Positions 55,770 through 64,000 of a stretch of 64,000 nt of DNA are shown piece by piece; positions within the stretch are counted from its first letter, which is position 1, and the number at the start of each line of letters is the position of its first letter. The notes under the pieces are model-generated. The model did not search any database. It had not been told where the DNA came from and saw only the letters and a list, made by a program, of their open reading frames with translations. The stretch covers positions 5,492,377 through 5,556,376 of the forward strand of contig NC_047066.1 of the NCBI RefSeq assembly GCF_902459465.1, in the 5' to 3' direction. Made by a program: the position numbers and the translations under genes. Source of the stretch: Asterias rubens. Lineage: Eukaryota > Echinodermata > Asteroidea > Forcipulatida > Asteriidae.

Positions 55770-57440
55770 TAAACTTGCATGGTTCGATTTCAAAGTGAGT
55801 TTCTATTTTTGTATGAGTTGCAAAGAAATAAGAATAAAAGAAATGCTGCAAAAAACTGGATGTTTGTTTAAACAGTGTACTTTATTAACAACAAATGCAT
55901 TCTCTTTTATAATCCTAAACATTTTGTACAAAAAAAATATTTCTATTTACATGTTTCCTAAAGACATTACACAGCGAGTGAAATGCACAGATTTGATTTG
56001 CATTTTATTGTATACCCGAGTGGACAAATATTAACTAGCTTTGTAAATGGTTACTCTTAAAGGCAGGGTGTACTTTTGTTAATTACTCTTCAAGTTGACG
56101 ACTATAAGAACTTACTTGGTAAAGAGCGCACTGGAGAGCTTTTTGACAATTACCAAAAGGATACTCTAGGATGCCATTATCCCTCGCTTTGCCTCGAACA
56201 CTTGACCCTCTTATGACTTATTAGGGTGGTTTAGCTGCACACTCCGCGACCAATGTGAACATGAACGTCAAAAAATTGTGTCGTAAAAATCTGAAGTTTT
56301 TAGCACGCGTGAAGTTACCATTTTTCCTATCAGGTACGTATGTGCGGGCAGACGTCATATGTGAGCATGCAAAAAGCCCACAGTTGTGACGTCATCTAGA
56401 AATAACACAATTTTCTTCTGTTCAGGTTCACGTGTTTGCTCACGTTTTATGCAGCTTACCCACGCTAATGAGTAAGCCAAGTTAAGCTAGTTCTAGAGTG
56501 GTTCTAAATGACTACAACATTTAAAGAGGAAGCAAACATTGAATGGTTGCATCGATTGTCAAGACCTGGCTGTAGACTTTTGGAAACTTTCATTCATTTT
56601 ATATTTTATTAATATCAATTATTACCTTGTACTTTAACACTTGTATTTTTACAACTTTTATGTGAACATAATATAAGAATTACAATTTACACTTCAGTGA
56701 ATTAGAATCTCGGCTGGTAGGTAATGTTTTGGAAGAAATTAATACAAATAGTTGGACGGAATATTTGTTTGTTTTAAATCTGAGAGGGTACCCAGCACAC
56801 ACCAAAAACCCACATCATTTTACAAAGTAAGAAAAGTACTGAAATGCTTGCACAGTGTTATGAAAAAAATTAATTCTGACAGAGTGACAAATAACCTATT
56901 TTTATGAATGTTTTCAGTTAGAAGCGATCAAGGGCCAATTTCATGATCTCGGTAAAAAGGCAAATTTTATTTTCTGGAGTAGTTTGCTCAACGTTAATAT
57001 TCCCCTCATTTGATGTTCAAGTACATTTGTGCAGGTTTGATGCACATGTCAAGCCTGGAATTACACGCAGCCCTCGGAGGCCGTAGCCTCTGTTGCCCCT
57101 GGTCTTGGCCTTTGTGCCCTTCAAAAGTTTCTCAATGACTTTTAATATTTTAATGGAAGTGCCCTTGAAGAGCAAAATGAAAAAGGTCTTGCCCTTTCAA
57201 CGTTCAAAAATGAAATTCCAGGTCTGACATGTTTGACTGGCTCTCCACTCAATTTTGCTCTGCAAGTATTTTTTTAAGAAATGTGAAATTTCCTCACCAA
57301 TCCAGGATAAGTATTTATGTACTTTTGATTGGTTATCCAAGGGTTCAACTTGAAGGAGGTTAAGCCCGGCACTTATTTTTGTTACCAATGAATCTGGCCC
57401 TGATCATCATCCGCAGATAAATATCAAATTAATGCTAATA
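55770..57440. other. RMND1-TEKT1 intergenic DNA
   Basis: No exon seen. 57040-57240 looks like a dispersed repeat (GCAGCCCTCGGAGGCCGTAG). A minus-strand AATAAA at 56966-56971 could serve TEKT1, but lies 480 bases past the stop. Confidence 0.4.
56057..56170 (+). mobile_element. Family A deletion derivative
   Basis: TTAAAGGCAGGGTGTACTTTT, CTTACTTGGTAAAGAGCGC, then a jump to TTTTGACAATTACC. Confidence 0.6.
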
Positions 57441-57449
57441 TAAGACATC

Positions 57450-60400
57450 TCAGAATTTCTTGATGTTGATGCTCTGTCTGAGACCCATGCACTTGACATT
57501 GTCGATATGGACAGACTTTGACTTGACGTCAATGTCTTCCTCCAGTGTCTGCTGCCGACGGATCAAGCCCTTCAGTTGATCCTGAGCGCCGGCAAGCGTC
57601 TGCTGGAGCTGGGAAACGCTGGAGTCGATCTCGGCAACCTCGTTGATGAGGCGGTACTGGACGGGGTCACGGCACAGCTCCACATTGGGTCTGTTTGTGC
57701 GGGCATCCAGACGGGTCTGAGACAGCATCATGGGACCACGCTTGTCCTGAATGGCCTTGGTCAGCCTCTGGATGTTCTTCTCCATCTCATCGATTTGGCC
57801 GAAGATCTGAAGATAAAAAGAAACAAAACCATACAGTAAATACTGTGAAGTGTATTTTGTAGTAGTCTTAACCTCAAATTTCTAAATAACAAAAAAAATC
57901 ATAACAACTAGTTATTATAGAATGCTTTATCTACAAGCATTGCTTATCATAATTTGTTTCAAAAAAGGTTTTTGAATTATAAGACCCCTTTGTGTAAGGG
58001 TCTAAAAGGTGCTTTGGCGCAATCAGCAGCCACTGCCAGAAACACCAGGGCAAACCCCTCCTAGCGACGAGTGTAACTGGGTTTACACAAAACACAGAAC
58101 CAACGGCTTTATGCCCTGTCCAAAAGATGGACCCTTCAAACCAGTGTACACTGCTTGTCTTCAGGAAAATGTGAACTTGACCTGGCGTTTGAAAAGTTTC
58201 TTAGATAATCCAGCAAACCCGCTCTCTAACATTAGCACATCGTACCTTAGAGAGATGTGTCTCCAGTTCGCTCTTAGTCATCTCGGTCTCGTCGATGCGT
58301 TTCTTGAAGGCGAGGTTGGTGTCGCTGACTTGTTTATTCATGTCGTCCTTTGTGGTGTCCAGCAAGCTGTCGATCACGGCGCGTAGATCCACGGCATTCT
58401 TGCGATCTCTCTCGGTCTTCAGGATGTTCTCATTGGTAAATTGCTGCCAGTCTTCTGGGGTCACGGAGCTATAACAACAAAAACAGAGTCAAAGATAAAT
58501 AGACTGATAAAACTAAGTCGTCTCTGTTGACTTATTTAGAATCGATACATTTATTCAACATTAAACCACAAGGGAAAATGACTGGGTAAGTTTTTAATAG
58601 TTTGGCAGTGAAAAATAAAATAAAAATCAATCCCAAACTACTTCCTACCAAGAAACTTAATTTCAAAAAATGGATAAAGGCCTGTTGTTTCAGTAATAAA
58701 TGTGAACTTACATTGTGACGTTAATTTTCGTGCAGTAAGCACTTGAAGGTTAGCATGCCTTTTGTGTGCTAACAGGCTCTATGAATTGGGCCTGGTTTGA
58801 ATTGGAGAAACTTTGGATCAATTTCTTTTTGCTATCAAATAATAAACCACAAGGGAAACTTTCTTTTTGAAGAACAGCGATGGCATACGTACTTGCTTTC
58901 AATTTTAGCAGCCCCTGATTTGAAAGTGAGCTCCGGGTGATCGTCTCTGAGCTCCCTACAGTCCTGATCAATGTCCAGGGCATCAAACTTATCGGTCAGG
59001 TCCTTCTCCAGAGTGTAGCGACGTGACCTCATGATCCTGATCTGCTCTGTAGTCTGGTCTAGGGTCCGTTGGAGTAGAGCCATGACACCTTGAATGGTCT
59101 CGCGCTCCTTCAGGAGGTTCCGCTCCACGTCGTCGTGGACGAGATCGATGGCTTCACGTCCCTCCCTAGAACAAAAATATTAATATCATACAGGTTGGCA
59201 AGATTGAAAAAACAAAGTTCACAGATTTGGACAAGACTTAATTGGTAGATTTTCATGGTGGGAGACCTTTGAAATAGTTTTGCTTAAAATGCTATAGATT
59301 TTTGGAAAGGAGTAAAACCCAATGTTTGAAAACAGTGAAAACTTTTTTATATCTGTAAGTTTTTTTTAAATTAAATGTCTGTTTGATTCCGGCAGAGAAT
59401 GTAGCAGAATTACATATATAATCAGCTATTGGTAGCCTCAACTAGCAAGGCGAAAGGGTGGTGCAGACAACTTGCTTTTAAATCAACTAATACAAACAGT
59501 TTGGAGCATGGCTCAAAAACTCAGATTGATTTAACCCACGGCACCCACACCCATTGCCCTGATGCCCAGTGATTTTGCTGTGTGTTGCTCATTTGCAAAG
59601 TTCCAATACAAATTCATATATTTCCTCAAAGAGGTGCTAGCTGCCCTTCACAAGGGGGCAATTGCTGTGCCCCCTCAAGAGCAAAGTTAAAGGGCCTGAC
59701 ACAGTAACAATTTTCTTGACTTATTTTTGGCCTACAAGGACTTGGGTTAATTTACCTGTAGAGTAAACATTGATTGGCGATTGCTAGAGGTTCTCTGCAT
59801 GCTTCTAGTGCATTAGCTAGTCTGGTTTTATAAGCAAGTAACATGTCAATCTCTTTCTTAGTGTCGTCCAGTTTTCTGTTGAGTTCCTCTTTCCAAAATG
59901 TGACATCATGGACTCTTTGCTCTAAAAGAAAAAATACATAAATAAATATAAATAAACAAATAAACAAAGTTTCGTCGGGAATCCTTGTTGAGGATTATGC
60001 ATTCATTCTATTACTCAAAATATTTTTAAAGGTTAAGTATACCTTTGATTTATTGAACCGTTTGATTGTTTTAATCCTATAAATTTTGATAAATAAAATG
60101 AATCAACCGGTGAAAATTTTATCTCAAAATGTTGTTGTGTCTTTTGAGATATTGTCATGTCAAAAAAAGTGGAGCGGTCATGCAGAAATGGTTTCTCAGA
60201 TTGAAATGTTTCCGAATCCCTCTCTCTATAACCACATTCCTTTCAGGGGAATCATTTCTTCATAGTCTTCACAAAACAAATTTTTTTTTTTTAGATCCGT
60301 ACCGAATTTCTTGTTGACATCTCTCTGCGTTCTCTTCGTCACTTCTTCTGTCTCATCAATAAGTCGATCACTCTCGTCGATCAGACGCTCAGCGCTTGCT

Positions 60401-60492
60401 CGTTGCTTCTCGGCATTGTTGTAGTTGGTCTTGTTGGAGTACGCCCACTCTTGGTGAGTGAACTTTGGTGGGGCGCTGATCAGTTTAGCCAT
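57450..60492 (-). CDS. TEKT1: Tektin-1, 5 coding exons
   Basis: Coding exons on the minus strand: 60492-60303, 59921-59756, 59165-58893, 58468-58246 and 57806-57450 (stop at 57452-57450). GT/AG sites and phases are consistent; total 1209 nt, 402 aa (human tektin-1 is about 418). The protein begins MAKLISAPPKFTHQEWAY, close to the vertebrate tektin-1 N-terminus, and carries IDLVHDDVERNL and the tektin signature RPNVELCRD in the last exon. Tektins are coiled-coil filament proteins of the ciliary and flagellar doublet microtubules, acting as structural inner proteins of the axoneme. Tektin-1 is preferred over tektin-2 or -3/4/5 because the N-terminus, the IDLVHD segment and the region around AQYRL-like PVQYRLINEV follow tektin-1. 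A non-coding first exon probably lies upstream, and the 5' UTR acceptor is at 60531-60532. Confidence 0.95.
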
Positions 60493-60530
60493 TGTTATTG
60501 GAATGTCTTGGACTTTGATGCTTGAATTAT
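60493..60530 (-). other. TEKT1: TEKT1 5' UTR in the first coding exon
   Basis: A pyrimidine-rich tract ending in CAG on the minus strand (AG at 60532-60531) gives an exon start at 60530, 38 bases before the ATG. The stretch between acceptor and ATG has no other ATG. Confidence 0.6.
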
Positions 60531-60837
60531 CTGAAGGAAGACAAGAGATGAAAAACAGAAGTTAAAGTCTGATCTAACAAAATAATGAAATTATGTAAAA
60601 AACTAAAAGCATATTCTTTTGATAAATGGATCTTGGTTTTTATATGCTAGTCAATTTTAAATTGAAATGATCATCAACCTGTGAAGAGAAGGTTAAGTTT
60701 TATAAGTACATAAAAGTATTCCCTACGACTGATGACATTGTCCCAAGTGTTTCGGGGAAAAAAAATTTACATTCAATATCAGGATGCTCAATTACAAACA
60801 AACAAACAAAAAAACAAATCATGTATTTTGTAGTTAC

Positions 60838-60940
60838 CAATAATGACATAAAGGGAAGCTTTCCACTATTATTATCTTCAACCCCCGTAAGTTTAACTAT
60901 AAATCTATGGACTTTTTGAAAAAGTACCCAAATCCTTTCA
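60838..60940. mobile_element. Family C half-copy in TEKT1 5' region
   Basis: GGGAAGCTTTCCACTATTAT and GAAAAAGTACCCAAATCCTT match the right half of family C. Confidence 0.7.
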
Positions 60941-60970
60941 TAAAAACAAACCCCTAGAAATCTTGACGGA

Positions 60971-61095
60971 AAAGTTTCCGTATGGCGCCACCACTTTTTC
61001 ATTCGATATGAAATAATATAGTATCTAATTTACCTCAATGAGATATCCCTTTTTGTAAAAATGAGTGAAAAAGTGGTGGCGCCATACGGAAAGTT
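60971..61095. mobile_element. Palindromic MITE (TTTCCGTATGGCGCCACC ends)
   Basis: AGTTTCCGTATGGCGCCACC at the left and GGTGGCGCCATACGGAAAGT at the right, about 125 bp, inside the putative first TEKT1 intron. A fragment of the same family (GTTTCCGTATCCTGCCACCA) is at 32411. Confidence 0.85.
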
Positions 61096-61370
61096 ATCCT
61101 AGAATACAAACTTTTACAGAACTGATGATTGATAGTCAGTTTGGATCAGTTTGATAGTCACTGCTGCAGTGTCAGTCAGTGCACTAGTTGGCTGTGTGAC
61201 TTTGTGAAACACGACGACATAGGCTTTTAGTAAATACTTTTAGGACCGTGATAGAGATGATCACGACGAGAATCATCAGAAATGTGTTGTTACACCACCG
61301 ACGACAAATTTACAAGAAAATATCGTGACGACAACTATATCAATTGAAACACGGTAAAACAGGGTCTTAC

Positions 61371-61460
61371 CTCGACTCAATTGAATGCTTTTCTTCCAGT
61401 ATTCAGGACAGGATGACTTTGTACTTGCAAAGAGGGAGTTGTCTCAGGTTGGTTTATGAA
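61371..61460 (-). other. TEKT1: Putative non-coding first exon of TEKT1
   Basis: A strong donor (exon end at 61371, then GTAAGACC on the minus strand) lies 840 bases upstream of the TEKT1 5' UTR acceptor. The upstream edge is not defined by sequence; 61460 is a rough placeholder. No TATA box is evident. A weak RFX-like half site (AGCAAC, after GCAT) lies near 61561-61570. This fits a ciliary gene but proves nothing. Confidence 0.4.
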
Positions 61461-62115
61461 GCTTCGTGTACTTACTAAAAAATGAACCTGTATTTTGTAA
61501 TGTTTACTCTGTGAGCACTATGTACTGTGCACACAAATCCCATATAACCATGTGTGCGTGCATAGCAACGAGATCAATCTATTCAATAATAATGGGGAAA
61601 CTGTTGGGACAATAAAAAGAAGAAAGCATCTAAAATTGCTTTTGCTTCATAATTTAGTTTTAAAACAATTTTATGAAAGTTTTGTGTTTATTTTCTGTAT
61701 CTAATTATTTCATTGTATTGCTTATTTTTTGACATTCTAAACTATTTTTGGAATGTCTCCCCTACCAAAAATATTGGTATGTGCCATTGTTGCTGTTGCC
61801 AAAATAAATGAAATACCGCGCTCAGACGAGATTGTGCGATATTTTACGACAACGTGCACAAATCATGCATATCATGCATATTCATGACAAAAAGTGGGAT
61901 GGTCTGACATCACAAAGGTCATGTCATGTCGTACGTGACCTCGCAGTCGTACCACCCGGATTTGTATGTGTATCGTTGTGGAACACAAACAGTTCCGTTT
62001 TAGCTGGAAAATCCTACATTTCCAAGCTCACATGAAGTAAAACTGCGACTCACTATTGAGACAGAGATTCAAATTATTATTTTACTACACAAAGTCAACT
62101 CGAAAAGTCGGCAAA

Positions 62116-62314
62116 ATGAGCACACGAATAAAAAATAGAGAGGGCAACAGCATCACCGGAGTTTCTTTGATGTGTTCGGAAGTGAGCAACTCGTCGGGGC
62201 TTTCAAGTCGATTGAACCCATCGTTTGGCCAGGCAAGGCCGCTGGCTTTGGCTGCTGCCGCACCAATGCGAACTGGTGGTAAGACAACTCATCCTGCAAA
62301 GGCAATTATGGCAG
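62116..62314 (+). CDS. First coding exon of an unidentified gene, divergent from TEKT1
   Basis: An ATG in good context (AAAATGA) at 62116 opens 66 codons and ends at a clear donor (GCAG then GTAAAT at 62315). It begins MSTRIKNREGNSITGV and contains an Ala/Pro/Arg-rich stretch LALAAAAPMRTGGK near residue 45. The reading frame upstream of the ATG has no earlier ATG. No following exon is evident in the remaining 1.7 kb, so the gene would continue beyond the window. I do not recognise the protein. The exon call rests on ATG context, codon-like composition and the donor. Confidence 0.5.
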
Positions 62315-63059
62315 GTAAATATGTCCGATATGTCTTTATTTTCATTGTATATCGATGTACATGTATGGAAACATTTGGGAGTTTAGATAAAGAAAGATTT
62401 GTTGTTTACTTTTTAATTTTGTGATATTGGATTATTTGTATTGACTATTGAAATGATAAAATCATTCACATTATTTTGCTCACATTTGAAAACACCTTTG
62501 TGATAATGATGATGAAATTGTGTATATTAATTTAAAGTGTTGAAAACATTTTTTGTAATTTTTTGTTCAGAAAATAAAGTAAGTAAACAAAATGAACCTG
62601 GGTTGAAATGAAACAATTCATTTGTTTGATATATCGTAGGACGTCCTGTTTTCAAGGTGTCCCTTAAATCGAGGCAAATCATAATAAAGAACAAACCGCT
62701 TTAACAGATATAAAACAAATTGAGTAACTCAATAGCTTGGGGTGCACTGTTTATCTAGTTAAACAATTTGTTAGTAAGTTTCAAACTTTAAATAAAATGA
62801 CTTCTAAATCTATCCTATTCATACATATTTTAATTTCCAATGCTATTTGTACGGCATGATTCTATATCAGACAAAATCAACATGTTTTTTACAATTCTGT
62901 ATAATGAACATGCCATTGTATTTATAACTAATAAGAGTCAATATTTATTTATACTACAATCATATCAGTGACAGAAATAGACCATCAATCATTTACATTG
63001 ATTTAAGGTGTGTATTTAATTTAAGGTTCAACCTTTGGATTGTCCGGGTAAAACTTTAA

Positions 63060-63250
63060 ATTTGCATCAGAGATAAATAGACCGTGGGATGATGCTCCAA
63101 ATTCTGCTTTCCAGTAGTCTACCCCACACAACTATTACATTTGGTCTCAAAATTTGTAGAAAATTCAACTTACAAAGAATATTATTTGGTTTTACCCATA
63201 CACGGTATGGGTTGGTTACACCTACTCAGTACTTTCCTGAGTCCTCCTGC
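63060..63250 (-). mobile_element. SINE-1 fragment
   Basis: AAATTTGCATCAGAGATAAA and GGTTTTACCCATACACGG ... TACTCAGTACTTTCC separated by about 90 unrelated bases. Confidence 0.55.
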
Positions 63251-63266
63251 AAGACTAATTTCCCTG

Positions 63267-63425
63267 CCGTCGATTTTACCAAACTCTACCTAACTTAGGA
63301 TTAATCTTAGGACGAGTTCAGTTCCAGATCCATAGACGTTAGGACACATTGAACCCATCCTAAGCTAGGACGAGGTACTCATCCTAACTTGAGATAGGAT
63401 TAATCCTAGCGTTTAGTGAAATCGG
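63267..63425. mobile_element. CWG-type MITE, GTCGATTTCAC family
   Basis: CCGTCGATTTTACC to GTGAAATCGG, CTG at 63264-63266 and 63426-63428. Arms carry TAGGATTAATCTTAGGACGA-type words like the copy at 24197. Confidence 0.82.
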
Positions 63426-63454
63426 CTGCTGGGCATGTTACTGAGGTGTGATTT

Positions 63455-63788
63455 ATAATAATTAACAATTACAACATTTATAGAGCGCTAAATACGGAAG
63501 TTTCTAAGCGCTACAACCAGATTGACAGAACAGATGGGTTTTAAGTTGAGATTTAAAAGTGTCCAATGAAGGAGCTGCTTGAATGTGGGTGGGTAGCTTG
63601 TTCCAAAGAGTTGGAGCTATGATTGAAAATGCGCGATCGCCATAGCGTGTCATGGTGCGGGGTCCCGGTGAAAGCTGCAAATGAGCGATTGAAAAAGAGC
63701 GAAGGTGTCGGTAGCTGATGAAAGTGAAGAAGAACGAAGGGCTATGAGGTCTTGGAGTATACATTGGTGTGAATCCTTCCTTTGCCAT
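63455..63788 (-). mobile_element. CR1/L2-type LINE 3' end fragment
   Basis: The minus frame 63788-63504 ends in YGDRAFSIIAPTLWNKLPTH and later SQLKTHLF, matching the C-terminus of the LINE at 4.4-5.3 kb. The 3' UTR holds the same TATAGAGCGC / AAGCGCT pair and an A/T-rich tail at 63455-63470. Only the last ~90 codons remain. Confidence 0.75.
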
Positions 63789-64000
63789 TCAACATTATCC
63801 ATTTACAATAAAAAACAATATCTTGAGTAAAGCACTTGAAAAGCCTATATCAGATCTTTTTACAAAATGACTTGGACTATTCTATCCTCTGGTCCGGATC
63901 CCAGACCAAAGACAGTGACAATGACATCATTGAAACTGAACTTTGTATGCCTGACTAAAATACAAATAAATTGTTGATTGTAATCATATATCCCAGTGTG

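Noticed and set aside
58009..58386. 125-codon plus-strand ORF
   Set aside because: It is the antisense shadow of a TEKT1 exon (58468-58246).

Overview
The window is animal nuclear DNA, rich in introns and repeats. It carries three multi-exon protein genes whose exons join in frame across GT/AG splice sites. It also holds many short palindromic DNA transposons (MITEs), tRNA-derived SINEs and broken LINEs. The repeat style and the relation of the proteins to vertebrate orthologues suggest a marine deuterostome invertebrate, most likely an echinoderm such as a sea star. That is an inference from repeat style and cannot be proved from this sequence alone.

Layout. From 1 to about 33.3 kb I find no gene I can name. 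This part is mostly MITEs of several families (many with TTAA ends), SINEs, a 5'-truncated RTE-type LINE (7264-8493) and a CR1/L2-type LINE tail (4369-5263). Three short exon-like segments (13895, 16439 and 27373) are recorded with low confidence. From 33.3 to 45.4 kb the minus strand carries RUSF1 (C16orf58 orthologue, 14 coding exons, 454 aa). From 47.2 to 54.3 kb the plus strand carries RMND1 (9 coding exons, 473 aa). RUSF1 and RMND1 are head to head about 1.8 kb apart. The space between them holds a LINE tail split by a 577-bp inverted-repeat element with a TTAGGG-repeat core. From 57.4 to 60.5 kb the minus strand carries TEKT1 (tektin-1, 5 coding exons, 402 aa), with a probable non-coding first exon ending at 61371. 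Diverging from it, a plus-strand first coding exon at 62116-62314 starts a gene that runs out of the window.

How the genes relate. The three named genes do not form a pathway: RMND1 supports mitochondrial translation, TEKT1 is a structural protein of ciliary doublet microtubules, and RUSF1 is a conserved membrane protein of unclear animal function. The striking content is the transposon landscape. Two palindromic MITE families have related termini and the same 3-bp CWG target duplication. Several TTAA-type MITE families insert repeatedly at one another's ends and inside one another. Three local duplications (RUSF1 exon edge, RMND1 last exon, a 14-bp minisatellite) sit inside the genes.
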